63,867 nt of DNA, from positions 1 to 63,867 of the forward strand of contig NZ_JAHHIU010000100.1 in assembly GCF_024539815.1 (NCBI RefSeq), given 5' to 3'. Under the pieces are notes generated by a model that did no database searches, was not told where the DNA came from, and saw only the letters and a program-made list of their open reading frames with translations. A program made the position numbers and the translations under genes. This stretch comes from Streptomyces hayashii. Lineage in GTDB: Bacteria > Actinomycetota > Actinomycetes > Streptomycetales > Streptomycetaceae. Position 1 is the stretch's first letter, and the number at the start of each line of letters is the position of its first letter. This document shows, piece by piece, positions 17,574 to 26,242 of this stretch.

Positions 17574-18737
17574 TCACAACAGGGCGAACTGGCCCTCCGG
17601 GCCCTCCTCGTGATGGTCCAGCACGGTCGCCGGGCGGCGGGCGGAGTCCGGGACCGGCAGCACGCCCGCCGTGCGCAGCTCCGCCGTGGTGACCGTGTCG
17701 GTCGCCTTCCACTCCGCCTGCCGGCCGCGGACCTCGGCCAGCAGCGTCAACACCGTGATGAGTTCCAGGAGTTCGGACGTCCACGTCTGCTGCCAGGTCG
17801 CCGGGCGGATCGCCGCGAGAGCGCCCGGCCCGGCGCTCGGCGCCGTCCGCGCCGCGAACCACCGCTCCAGCACCCGGGACCCGCCCGCCTCGAAGTCCCA
17901 GGCCTCCGGCGGGACGGGGGAGACCCGGCCCTCGTCGAGGTGGAGGGTCTCCGCTTCGCGGTCGTAGTGCAGGGCCAGGGGCCGGGCCGGGAGCGGGGCG
18001 CGGACGTAGGGCCGGCGCCCGCCGGGGAGCCGGGGCCGCTCGCCGTCGCGGCGCAGCAGCCACAGCGCACGCCGGCCCGCTTCCACCCCCGCGGCCCAGA
18101 TCTCGCGGTCGCGGGTGAGCGGGACGGTGAGGTCGGGGCGGACGGCGGTCAGGGTCCAGGCCAGGAAGTCCACCGGATCGGGGGAGTGGCCCAGCCGGCG
18201 CAGCAGGTCCGGCAGGCCCGGCGCCAGATTGGGTTCCTCGCCGCCGGGCCGCCGGTACAGCGGGCGTACGCGGCCGGGACGCACCAGCGGGAGCAGCGAG
18301 GAAACGAGGAGGGGCGACTCCGGCGTCTCCACCACGAAGATCTGCCGCTCGTCCGCCACCCGCCACAACTCCGGGCGGGCCGCGTCGATGAGGCGCTGAT
18401 CGGGGATCAGCCACTGTTCGTCGAAGGGCGCCGCCAGCACCCGGACCGGCTCCGGGCAGGGACCCGAGGCGCGGACCAGCTTCTCCGTACCGCCGGACCG
18501 GCCGGGCAGCCGGCCGACCGCCGAGTACAGGGTGCGGGAGCGCGTCGGCTCGAACAGCGCCTCGCGGTCCGCGCCCTCGGCCTTCAGCAGCGCGTCCCAG
18601 CGGGCCTTGAGGGACGCCGGGTCGGGCGCCGTCGGCCACCCCCGGCCGAGCCGCGGCGGTGCGACGGACCACGGCATCAGGTCCGCCAGCGGCGGAGCGT
18701 CGTCGTGCGTCACGCCGGGCATCGTACGACGGCTCAC
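17574..18737 (-). CDS. Orphan type ISP restriction-modification specificity-domain protein
   Basis: This 387-residue protein resembles only the C-terminal target-recognition region of type ISP restriction-modification enzymes. It has a degenerate Y-x-PFD-x-R-x-x-Y motif (FEPTRSRTLYS), AAPFDEQWLIPDQRLIDAARPELW and the PLYR-G-N block. No methyltransferase or helicase motifs are present in it or nearby. It may be a solitary domesticated DNA-recognition protein, and such solitary homologs are common in Streptomyces. Start choice is uncertain; an ATG six codons downstream is possible. Confidence in the family is moderate because it was read by eye. Confidence 0.55.
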   Translation of the reverse strand: MSRRTMPGVTHDDAPPLADLMPWSVAPPRLGRGWPTAPDPASLKARWDALLKAEGADREALFEPTRSRTLYSAVGRLPGRSGGTEKLVRASGPCPEPVRVLAAPFDEQWLIPDQRLIDAARPELWRVADERQIFVVETPESPLLVSSLLPLVRPGRVRPLYRRPGGEEPNLAPGLPDLLRRLGHSPDPVDFLAWTLTAVRPDLTVPLTRDREIWAAGVEAGRRALWLLRRDGERPRLPGGRRPYVRAPLPARPLALHYDREAETLHLDEGRVSPVPPEAWDFEAGGSRVLERWFAARTAPSAGPGALAAIRPATWQQTWTSELLELITVLTLLAEVRGRQAEWKATDTVTTAELRTAGVLPVPDSARRPATVLDHHEEGPEGQFALL

Positions 18738-18747
18738 GGACGGCGCG

Positions 18748-19497
18748 TCACGTCGCGTCGAGCGTGACCGTGAAGGAGAAACGGTCGCCCCGGTAGTGGA
18801 TGACCGCCGCGTCGAGGACCCGGCCGGCGGCGTCGTGGGTGACCCCCGTGTAGTGCAGGATCGGGCTGAGCAGCGGGACCCGGAGCAGCCGGGCCGTCTC
18901 CGGGTCCGCGAGCCGCGCCTCGACGGTGTCCGTGATCCTGCCGATGTCCGCGCCGACGACGTCCCGCAGCACCTTCGTCATGGGCCAGCGGACCAGGTCG
19001 TCGGGGTCGATGCGGGCGGCCAGTTCGGGGCGGACGTAGTTGCGGGCGTGGTTGGTGGGCTCGCCCGACTCCTCGTCGCTCCTGAGACGGTGGTAGGCCG
19101 CCACCTCGGTCAGATCCGGGAAGTGCTCGGCGACCTCGGCGGGGACGGCCGTGCTGCCGTGTGCCAGCAGCTCGGTCGTCATGCCGGACTGCTGGGCCAC
19201 GATCGCGTCGACCGAGCCCAGCAGCCGCACCGGGGCGCCGCGCCGCGCGGTCGGCTCGATGAAGGTGCCCCGGCGGCGGTGCCGGGTGATCAGCCCCTCG
19301 TCCTCCAGTTCCTTCAGCGCCTGCCGCATGGTCAGCACGCTCACCCCGTAGTGCCCGGCCAGCTGCTCCTCGGTGGGCAGCCGGAGGGGGTCGCGGGGCG
19401 AGCGGCCCAGTATCGAGGCGCGCAGCGACTGCGACACCTGGTACCAGAGCGGCAGTTTTCGGGTGAGGACGATCGAGTCCGGGGCGAAGGAGGTCAC
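18748..19497 (-). CDS. GntR-family regulator, HutC/UTRA type
   Basis: This 249-residue protein has an N-terminal winged helix (LPTEEQLAGHYGVSVLTMRQ, then HRRRGTFIE) and a ligand-binding UTRA domain. The UTRA region includes SPILHYTGVTHDAAGRVLDAAVIHYRGDRFSF-type strands near the end. It lies 26 bases downstream of the homogentisate dioxygenase gene on the same strand. It may therefore regulate aromatic amino-acid breakdown and respond to a pathway acid. The start is GTG 19497, since the frame upstream runs into hmgA without coding character. Confidence 0.87.
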   Translation of the reverse strand: MTSFAPDSIVLTRKLPLWYQVSQSLRASILGRSPRDPLRLPTEEQLAGHYGVSVLTMRQALKELEDEGLITRHRRRGTFIEPTARRGAPVRLLGSVDAIVAQQSGMTTELLAHGSTAVPAEVAEHFPDLTEVAAYHRLRSDEESGEPTNHARNYVRPELAARIDPDDLVRWPMTKVLRDVVGADIGRITDTVEARLADPETARLLRVPLLSPILHYTGVTHDAAGRVLDAAVIHYRGDRFSFTVTLDAT

Positions 19498-19523
19498 GGG
19501 GTATCCGTACCGGTCGGCACCGT

Positions 19524-20891
19524 TCAGTGCAATGTGTCGTCGGAGGGCCGGAAGTGGCGTTCGAGGCCCTGCCAGACGTCGTCGTAGCGCTGTTGCAGAT
19601 GGTCGGCGCGGGCCGCCTGCGGGGTGAGGGCGAGCGGCCAGCGCGTCTCGAACATGAACGCCAGCCCGTCGTCGACCCTGTGCGGCTTCAGCTCGGCGGC
19701 GCTGGCACGGTCGAAGGTCTCCCGGTCCGGGCCGTGCGCCGACATCATGTTGTGCAGCGAACCGCCGCCCGGCACGAAACCCCCCTTGCCGGCGGTCTTG
19801 GCGTCGTACGCGCCCTCGATCAGGCCCATGTACTCGCTCATCACGTTCCGGTGGAAGTACGGCGGCCGGAAGGTGTCCTCGCCCACCAGCCAGCGCGGGG
19901 CGAAGACCACGAAGTCGACGCCGGCCAGCCCGGGGGTGTCCGAGGGCGAGGTCAGCACGGTGAAGATCGACGGGTCGGGGTGGTCGTAGGAGACGGTCCC
20001 GATGACGTTGAAGCGGCGCAGGTCGTAGACGTACGGCGTCAGGTTGCCGTGCCAGGCCACGACGTCGAGCGGGGAGTGGTCGTAGGTCGCGCTCCACAGG
20101 TGGCCGCAGAACTTGTTGACCACCTCGACCGGGCCCTCGACGTCCTCGTACGCGGCGACGGGCGCCCGGAAGTCCCTGGGGTTGGCGAGCCCGTTGGCGC
20201 CGATCGGCCCGAGATCGGGCAGTCGGAAGAGCGCGCCGTAGTTCTCGCAGACGTAGCCGCGCGCGGTCGGGCTCTGCCCGCCCTCGGACGCGGTGTCCAG
20301 CAGTTCGACGCGGAAGCGGACCCCGCGCGGGATCAGCGCCACCTCGCCGGGCTCGGCGTGCAGCAGTCCGAACTCCGTGCGCAGCAGCAGCCCGCCCTCC
20401 TCGGGGACGATGAGCAGCTCGCCGTCGGCGTTGCCGAAGACGCGGTCCATGGAGGCGTTCGCGTGGTACAGGTGCACGGCCATGCCGGTGCGCTGCGCCG
20501 CGTCGCCGTTGCCGCCGAGGGTCCACAGGCCGGCGAGGAAGTCCGTGCCGGCGGGCGGCTCGGGCAGCGGGTCCCAGCGCAGCCGGTTGGGGTCGGGGAC
20601 CGTCTGGCCGAAGGGGCCGGTGCGGATCGCGCCGTCGCCGGACCGGGTGAACGCCGGGTGCGCGGCCGAGGGGCGGATCCGGTACAGCCACGAGCGGCGG
20701 TTGTGGGCGCGCGGCTCGGTGAACGCCGTGCCGCTGAGCTGCTCCGCGTACAGGCCGAGGGGCGCGCGCTGGGGGGAGTTGCGGCCCTCCGGCAGGGCGC
20801 CCGGCACGGCCTCGGAGGCGTGCTCGTTGCCGAACCCGGAGAGATAGGCCGGCCCCTCGGCCGTCTTGCGTGCGTCCCCGCTGCTCATCAT
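19524..20891 (-). CDS. hmgA: Homogentisate 1,2-dioxygenase
   Basis: This 455-residue protein has the normal length for the family. It begins with the family hallmark YLSGFGNEHASEA. The Fe(II) ligands are visible as the His and Glu in YFHRNVMSEYMGL and the His in MMSAHGPD. It opens the homogentisate ring to maleylacetoacetate in tyrosine and phenylalanine breakdown. The other pathway genes are not in the window. The GntR gene follows closely and may be co-transcribed. Confidence 0.96.
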   Translation of the reverse strand: MMSSGDARKTAEGPAYLSGFGNEHASEAVPGALPEGRNSPQRAPLGLYAEQLSGTAFTEPRAHNRRSWLYRIRPSAAHPAFTRSGDGAIRTGPFGQTVPDPNRLRWDPLPEPPAGTDFLAGLWTLGGNGDAAQRTGMAVHLYHANASMDRVFGNADGELLIVPEEGGLLLRTEFGLLHAEPGEVALIPRGVRFRVELLDTASEGGQSPTARGYVCENYGALFRLPDLGPIGANGLANPRDFRAPVAAYEDVEGPVEVVNKFCGHLWSATYDHSPLDVVAWHGNLTPYVYDLRRFNVIGTVSYDHPDPSIFTVLTSPSDTPGLAGVDFVVFAPRWLVGEDTFRPPYFHRNVMSEYMGLIEGAYDAKTAGKGGFVPGGGSLHNMMSAHGPDRETFDRASAAELKPHRVDDGLAFMFETRWPLALTPQAARADHLQQRYDDVWQGLERHFRPSDDTLH

Positions 20892-20910
20892 GGCTCCCTT
20901 GCCGACTGAT

Positions 20911-20930
20911 TCCTATGCATCACCGTAGGA
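20911..20930. promoter_or_regulatory. Inverted repeat upstream of hmgA
   Basis: TCCTA and TAGGA flank a 10-base centre, 20 bases before the hmgA start. The position fits an operator, possibly for the adjacent GntR protein. Confidence 0.35.
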
Positions 20931-21048
20931 TTGCGGTTTCATGGACGCAAGGGGTCGTGGGTCCTCCTCTCGGAGGACGACCGCGGCACGGTCAGAACCA
21001 GACTTCAGGGGGATCCGCGTGCCGGACCGGTGCTCTAGTGTCCCGATC

Positions 21049-21657
21049 ATGTCGTGGACGCGCACCCTCCCCACCGCGCTCGCGGTCTGTGTCCTGCTGC
21101 TGACCGGATCCGTGGGCTGCAGCTCCAGCGGTACGCGGGACGGGGGGAACGAGTCGCCCTCGCCCGTGGGCAAGGTGCTGGACCACACCGACGACGACGG
21201 GCGCCACTACCGCGAGGTGGCGAAGAGGGGGGCGCCCGAGGTGGGCGTGGAGGTCCAGCCGGACGCCCACGGCGGCTGGGACGTGCGGGTGAAGCTGGCG
21301 CGTTTCCGGCTCTCGCCGACGGGGACGCCGGGGAAAGCGGTCACCGGCCGCGGTGTCGCCCGGCTCTACGTCGACAGCCGGCAGGTCGCCGACCTGCGCA
21401 GCCCCTCGTACCGCATTCCGGCCGGCTATCTGCCGCACGGCACGCACGAGGTCACCGTGCGCCTGTACGCCGACGACGCGACGGTGTGGGCGGTGGAGGG
21501 CAAGCCGGTGGAGGCCACGGCGGACGTCACGGCGTCGGAGCAGTCGCCCGCCGAACCCCCGGCCGGATCGTCCCCGGCCGGATCGCCCGCAGCGTCCCCG
21601 GCGGGATCGCCGACCGCGTCGCCGACCGCGTCCCCGGCCGGGTCGCCGACCGCTTGA
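21049..21657 (+). CDS. Putative lipoprotein with Ala/Ser/Pro repeat tail
   Basis: This 202-residue protein has a lipoprotein-like signal ending LLLTGSVGCSSSG, with Cys as the probable lipidated residue, although the -3 position is Ser rather than Leu. A compact beta-rich domain of about 130 residues follows, containing RLYVDSRQVADLRSP and GYLPHGTHEVTVRLYADD. The last 40 residues are short repeats of the type AGSPTASP. The function is unknown. ATG 21049 is chosen because it gives a normal lipoprotein signal. Confidence 0.7.
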   Translation: MSWTRTLPTALAVCVLLLTGSVGCSSSGTRDGGNESPSPVGKVLDHTDDDGRHYREVAKRGAPEVGVEVQPDAHGGWDVRVKLARFRLSPTGTPGKAVTGRGVARLYVDSRQVADLRSPSYRIPAGYLPHGTHEVTVRLYADDATVWAVEGKPVEATADVTASEQSPAEPPAGSSPAGSPAASPAGSPTASPTASPAGSPTA

Positions 21658-21721
21658 GTGCATCAGGCACCTTTCTCCGTACACAGGGGCGAGGTTCACC
21701 TGGAGGCGGGGGAAAGGCATC

Positions 21722-22339
21722 ATGAGGTCCGTGCCCCACGCGACATCGCTCCGTCGTGCGCCCGTGCAGCGGCGCAGTGCCGAACGGCTGACCAGGATCC
21801 TCGACGCCTGCGCCGATCTGCTGGACGAGGTCGGCTACGACGCCCTGAGCACCCGGGCCGTGGCCGAGCGCGCAGGCGTCCCCATCGGCTCCGTGTACCG
21901 CTTCTTCGGCAACAAGCGGCAGATGGCCGACGCGCTCGCACAGCGCAACCTCGAACGCTACGCCGAGCGCGTCACCGAGCGTCTGAAGGAGGCCGGCCGG
22001 GGGGACTGGCGGGCCGCCATGGACGCGGTGCTCGACGAGTACCTGGCCATGAAGCGCACCGCGCCCGGCTTCTCCCTCGTCGACTTCGGCAACCAGATCC
22101 CGGTCGGCGCCCGGCACTCCGAACCCAACCACCGTGTCGCCGACCGCCTCACGGACCTGCTCTCGGACTATCTCGTCCGCGCTCCCGACGACGATCTGCG
22201 CCGCACCTTCCTGATCGCCGTGGAGGCCGCCGACACCCTCGTCCACCTGGCCTTCCGGGTGGATCCCGAGGGCGACCCGAAGGTGATCGACGAGACCCGC
22301 GAACTGCTGCGGGCCTACCTGGCGCGGACCCTGGACTGA
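21722..22339 (+). CDS. TetR-family transcriptional regulator
   Basis: This 205-residue protein has the TetR helix-turn-helix: ILDACADLLDEVGYDALSTR, AERAGVPIGSVYRFFGNKRQM. The C-terminal ligand domain is of ordinary length. It lies 83 bases before the molybdopterin oxidoreductase gene, and an 18-base palindrome of TetR-operator type lies in that gap. Repression of that gene is therefore the likely role. Confidence 0.9.
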   Translation: MRSVPHATSLRRAPVQRRSAERLTRILDACADLLDEVGYDALSTRAVAERAGVPIGSVYRFFGNKRQMADALAQRNLERYAERVTERLKEAGRGDWRAAMDAVLDEYLAMKRTAPGFSLVDFGNQIPVGARHSEPNHRVADRLTDLLSDYLVRAPDDDLRRTFLIAVEAADTLVHLAFRVDPEGDPKVIDETRELLRAYLARTLD

Positions 22340-22367
22340 CAGCCGCGGCCGACCCCCTCCCCACGGG

Positions 22368-22385
22368 GCATACCGGTCGGTATGC
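22368..22385. promoter_or_regulatory. TetR-type operator before the oxidoreductase gene
   Basis: GCATACC-GGTC-GGTATGC is a perfect inverted repeat (7-base arms, 4-base centre) with the core ACCGNNCGGT of many TetR operators. It sits 38 bases before the GTG of the oxidoreductase gene and 29 bases after the tetR stop. Confidence 0.7.
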
Positions 22386-22422
22386 TCACTCGGGACAGGC
22401 ACCGCCGCCCCCAGGAGGACCC

Positions 22423-24660
22423 GTGTCCCGCACCGCCCTGCGAATCTGCCCGTTGTGCGAGGCCACCTGCGGGCTCACGCTCACCATCGAGGGGACCAGG
22501 GTCACCGGCGCCCGCGGCGACCGGGAGGACGTCTTCAGCAAGGGCTTCATCTGCCCCAAGGGCGCCTCCTTCGGAGCCGTGGACAGCGACCCCGACCGGC
22601 TGCGGACCCCGCTGGTGCGCAAGGACGGGGAGCTGCGCGAGGCCACCTGGGAGGAGGCGTTCGACGCGGTCGCCGCCGGGATCCGGCCGGTCGTCGAACG
22701 CTACGGGGCGAACTCGGTGGGCGTCGTCCTCGGCAACCCCAACGTGCACACCATGGCCGGCGCGCTCTACCCGCCCGTGCTGATCGCCGGACTCGGCACC
22801 CGCAGCATCTTCACCGCCTCCACCGTCGACCAGATGCCCAAGCACGTCTCCAGCGGACTGCTCTTCGGCGACGCCCTCGCGATCCCCGTGCCGGACCTCG
22901 ACCACACCGACCACCTCCTGCTCATCGGCGCCAACCCCCTGGAGTCCAACGGCAGTCTGTGCACCGCCGCCGACTTCCCGGGCAAGCTCAAGGCGCTGAA
23001 GGCCCGCGGCGGCTCCCTCACGGTCATCGACCCGCGCCGCACCCGCACCGCCAAGCTGGCCGACCGGCACATCCCCGTCCTGCCCGGCACGGACGCGCTG
23101 CTCCTCGCCGCCATGACCCATGTCCTCTTCGACGAATCCCTCGTCGACCTGGGCGAGTTGGGCCCGCACGTCGAAGGACTCGGCGAACTCGCCGAGGCGG
23201 TGAGGGAGTTCACCCCCGAGGCGGTCGCCGAGGCCTGTGACGTGGAAGCCGCGCTGATCCGTACCCTGGCCCGCGAGCTCGCCGCCGCCCCCACCGCCGC
23301 CGTCTACGGCCGCATCGGCAGCTGCACGGTGCCCTACGGCACCCTCGCCAGCTGGCTAGTCGACGTCCTCAACATCCTCACCGGGAACCTGGACCGGCCC
23401 GGCGGCGTGCTCTTCCCGCAGGCCGCCACCGACCGCACCCCCCGCCCCGCCGGACCCGGGCGCGGATTCCGGCTGGGGCGCTGGCACTCCCGGGTGAGCC
23501 GGCACCCCGAGGCCAAGGGCGAACTGCCGCTCTCCGCGCTCGCCGAGGAGATCGACACCGCCACGCACGAGGGCGAGCCGATCCGCGCGCTCGTCGCGGT
23601 GGCCGCCAACCCGGTCCTGTCCGCCCCCGACGGCGACCGGCTCGACAAGGCCCTCGACGCCCTCGACTTCATGGTCAGCGTCGACCCCTACCTCAACGAG
23701 ACCTCGCGCCACGCCGACGTCGTGCTGCCCCCGCCGCCGCCCTCGCAGAGCCCGCACCACGACTTCGCCTTCAACGCCCTCGCCGTGCGCAACCAGGTCC
23801 GCTACACCCGCCCGCCCGTCCCGCTGGAGCCCGGCCGGATGGCCGAGACCGAGATCCTCGCCCGGTTGACCCTGGCCGCCACCGGCATGCACGGCGCCGA
23901 CCCCGGCGCCGTGGACGACCTGGTCGTCGGGCAGACCCTCGGCAAGGCGGTCGAGGACCCGCACTCGCCCGTGCACGGCCGCGACCCGCTCGAACTCGCC
24001 GCACAGCTCACCGGTGACACCGGCCCCGAGCGCCGACTGGACATGATGCTGCGCCTCGGCCCCTACGGCGACGGCTTCGGCGCCCGCCCGGACGGACTGG
24101 GCCTGACCCGGCTGCTCGCCGCGCCGCACGGCATCGACCTCGGCCCGCTGCGCCCGCGGCTGCCCCAGCCGTTGAAGACCCGCAGCGGCCGCATCGAACT
24201 GCTGCCGCAGCCGATCGTCGACGACCTCCCGCGCCTGCGGGAGGGCATGCGCCGGCGCACCGACGGGCTGGTCCTCGTGGGCCGGCGGCATCTGCGGTCC
24301 AACAACAGCTGGATGCACAACGTCCCCGCCCTCACCGGCGGCAGCAACCGCTGCACCCTGCACATCCACCCCGAGGACGCCGAGCGGCTCGGGGTGCGCG
24401 ACGGAGCGCCGGTGCGGGTCAAGGGCGCCGGGGGAGAGGTGACCGCGCCCGCCGAGATCACCGACGGCGTGCGCCGGGGGGTCGTCAGCCTGCCCCACGG
24501 CTGGGGTCACGACCGTCCCGGCACCCGCCTGAGCCATGCCGCGACCGACCCCGGCGTCAACGTCAACCAGCTCCTCGACGGCAGCCTGCTGGACCCCCTG
24601 TCGGGCAACGCCGTCCTCAACGGAGTGCCGGTGGAAGTCGCCGCCGTCCCGGCCCTGTGA
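22423..24660 (+). CDS. Molybdopterin-dependent oxidoreductase
   Basis: This 745-residue protein is a catalytic subunit of the DMSO-reductase family. The N-terminus has a [4Fe-4S] site CPLCEATCGL and GFICPKG (C-x2-C-x3-C-x~27-C). Molybdopterin-guanine-dinucleotide binding regions follow, and a C-terminal dinucleotide-binding domain contains NNSWMHNVP and the family end block SLPHGWGHDRPGTRL. The physiological substrate is unknown; no electron-transfer subunit is adjacent. GTG 22423 follows AGGAGG. It is probably repressed by the TetR protein encoded upstream. Confidence 0.9.
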   Translation: MSRTALRICPLCEATCGLTLTIEGTRVTGARGDREDVFSKGFICPKGASFGAVDSDPDRLRTPLVRKDGELREATWEEAFDAVAAGIRPVVERYGANSVGVVLGNPNVHTMAGALYPPVLIAGLGTRSIFTASTVDQMPKHVSSGLLFGDALAIPVPDLDHTDHLLLIGANPLESNGSLCTAADFPGKLKALKARGGSLTVIDPRRTRTAKLADRHIPVLPGTDALLLAAMTHVLFDESLVDLGELGPHVEGLGELAEAVREFTPEAVAEACDVEAALIRTLARELAAAPTAAVYGRIGSCTVPYGTLASWLVDVLNILTGNLDRPGGVLFPQAATDRTPRPAGPGRGFRLGRWHSRVSRHPEAKGELPLSALAEEIDTATHEGEPIRALVAVAANPVLSAPDGDRLDKALDALDFMVSVDPYLNETSRHADVVLPPPPPSQSPHHDFAFNALAVRNQVRYTRPPVPLEPGRMAETEILARLTLAATGMHGADPGAVDDLVVGQTLGKAVEDPHSPVHGRDPLELAAQLTGDTGPERRLDMMLRLGPYGDGFGARPDGLGLTRLLAAPHGIDLGPLRPRLPQPLKTRSGRIELLPQPIVDDLPRLREGMRRRTDGLVLVGRRHLRSNNSWMHNVPALTGGSNRCTLHIHPEDAERLGVRDGAPVRVKGAGGEVTAPAEITDGVRRGVVSLPHGWGHDRPGTRLSHAATDPGVNVNQLLDGSLLDPLSGNAVLNGVPVEVAAVPAL

Positions 24661-24735
24661 GCTGAGCAAAGCTGTGACCTGGAGTTTTGCGCTTATTGCT
24701 CGCAGGTCAACGTCTTGTTAACACCGTTTGAACGG

Positions 24736-24793
24736 ACCTAACGTCGACGCACCGCCGACCCCCAGGTGGGATGTTCAAGGGCGAACGTTAGGT
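24736..24793 (+). promoter_or_regulatory. Long-range inverted repeat in the leader of the citrate transporter gene
   Basis: ACCTAACGT (24736-24744) and its exact complement ACGTTAGGT (24785-24793) are 40 bases apart. The second arm ends 8 bases before the ATG and covers the only purine-rich stretch that could act as ribosome-binding site. It could form an RNA hairpin that blocks translation, or act as a paired DNA operator. Confidence 0.45.
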
Positions 24794-24801
24794 ATCCACT
24801 C

Positions 24802-26235
24802 ATGCTCACCATCCTCGGCTTCGCCATGATCGCGACCTTCCTGGTCCTGATCATGCTGAAGAAGATGTCGCCGATCGCGGCGCTCGTGCTGATCCCGGCG
24901 CTGTTCTGCGTCTTCGTCGGAAAGGGCGCCAAGCTCGGTGACTACGTCCTCGACGGCGTCACCAGCCTCGCCCCGACCGCGGCGATGCTCATGTTCGCGA
25001 TCGTCTACTTCGGTGTGATGATCGATGTCGGGCTCTTCGACCCGATCGTCCGGGGCATCCTGAAGTTCTGCAAGGCCGACCCGCTCCGCATCGTGATCGG
25101 CACGGCCCTGCTCGCCGCGATCGTCTCCCTCGACGGCGACGGCTCCACCACCTTCATGATCACCGTCTCGGCGATGTACCCGCTGTACAAGCGCCTGAAG
25201 ATGAGCCTGGTCGTGATGACCGGCGTTGCGGCCATGGCCAACGGCGTGATGAACACCCTGCCCTGGGGCGGCCCGACCGCCCGCGCGGCCACCGCGCTCA
25301 AGCTCGACGCCAGCGACATCTTCGTGCCGATGATCCCGGCCCTCGCCGTGGGCCTGCTCTTCGTCTTCGTCCTCGCCTACGTCCTCGGCCGCCGCGAGCG
25401 CACCCGGCTCGGCGTGCTGACGCTGGACGAGGTGCTGGTGGGGGGCCACGTCCAGGAGAAGGAGAAGGAGAAGGCCGAGCGGACCGAGACGGTCCTCGTG
25501 GGCGCCGGCGGCTCCGGCCCGGGCGCGACCCCCGCGCCGGCCGCGGGCTCCGGTGCGGCCGCCGACCCCGGCGACGACGAGAGCGACGACGGCTTCCAGG
25601 GACTCGACCCGCAACGGGCCACCCTGCGCCCCAGGTTGTACTGGTTCAACGCGCTGCTCACGGTCGGACTGCTGACCTCCATGATCATGGAGTGGCTGCC
25701 CATCCCGGTGCTGTTCCTGCTCGGCGCCGCGCTCGCCCTGACCGTCAACTTCCCGCACATCCCGGACCAGAAGGCGCGGCTCGCCGCCCACGCGGACAAC
25801 GTCCTCAACGTCTCCGGCATGGTCTTCGCCGCCGCCGTCTTCACCGGCGTCCTGCAGGGCACCGGCATGGTCGACCACATGGCCACGTGGATGGTGGACG
25901 TCATCCCCGCGGGCATGGGCCCGCACATGGCGGTCGTCACCGGCGTGCTGAGCCTCCCGCTCACCTACTTCATGTCCAACGACGGCTTCTACTTCGGCGT
26001 GCTGCCGGTCCTCGCCGAGGCCGGCGCGGCCCACGGCGTCACACCGCTGGAGATGGCCCGCGCCTCGCTCGTCGGCCAGCCCCTGCACATGTCCAGCCCT
26101 CTCGTCCCGGCCGTCTACGTCCTCGTCGGCATGGCCAAGGTCGAGTTCGGCGACCACACCCGGTTCGTGGTGAAGTGGGCCGCCTGCACCTGTCTGGCCA
26201 TCCTCGGTGCGGGCATCCTGTTCGGGATCATCTGA
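24802..26235 (+). CDS. CitMHS-family metal-citrate/proton symporter
   Basis: This 477-residue polytopic protein has about 12 hydrophobic segments. The CitMHS signatures are present: SLDGDGSTTFMIT in the first half, NTLPWGGPTARA, and FMSNDGFYFGVLP in the second half. The central cytoplasmic loop is long, charged and low in complexity. It should import citrate complexed to Mg or Ca with protons. ATG 24802 is used; the 12 residues upstream of it would lie within the inverted repeat. No citrate two-component system is adjacent. Confidence 0.92.
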   Translation: MLTILGFAMIATFLVLIMLKKMSPIAALVLIPALFCVFVGKGAKLGDYVLDGVTSLAPTAAMLMFAIVYFGVMIDVGLFDPIVRGILKFCKADPLRIVIGTALLAAIVSLDGDGSTTFMITVSAMYPLYKRLKMSLVVMTGVAAMANGVMNTLPWGGPTARAATALKLDASDIFVPMIPALAVGLLFVFVLAYVLGRRERTRLGVLTLDEVLVGGHVQEKEKEKAERTETVLVGAGGSGPGATPAPAAGSGAAADPGDDESDDGFQGLDPQRATLRPRLYWFNALLTVGLLTSMIMEWLPIPVLFLLGAALALTVNFPHIPDQKARLAAHADNVLNVSGMVFAAAVFTGVLQGTGMVDHMATWMVDVIPAGMGPHMAVVTGVLSLPLTYFMSNDGFYFGVLPVLAEAGAAHGVTPLEMARASLVGQPLHMSSPLVPAVYVLVGMAKVEFGDHTRFVVKWAACTCLAILGAGILFGII

Positions 26236-26242
26236 GTCCGTC

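Noticed and set aside
18748..20691. 647-codon frame joining the GntR gene to upstream sequence
   Set aside because: The N-terminal 400 codons are a shadow of hmgA; the winged helix begins just after GTG 19497.
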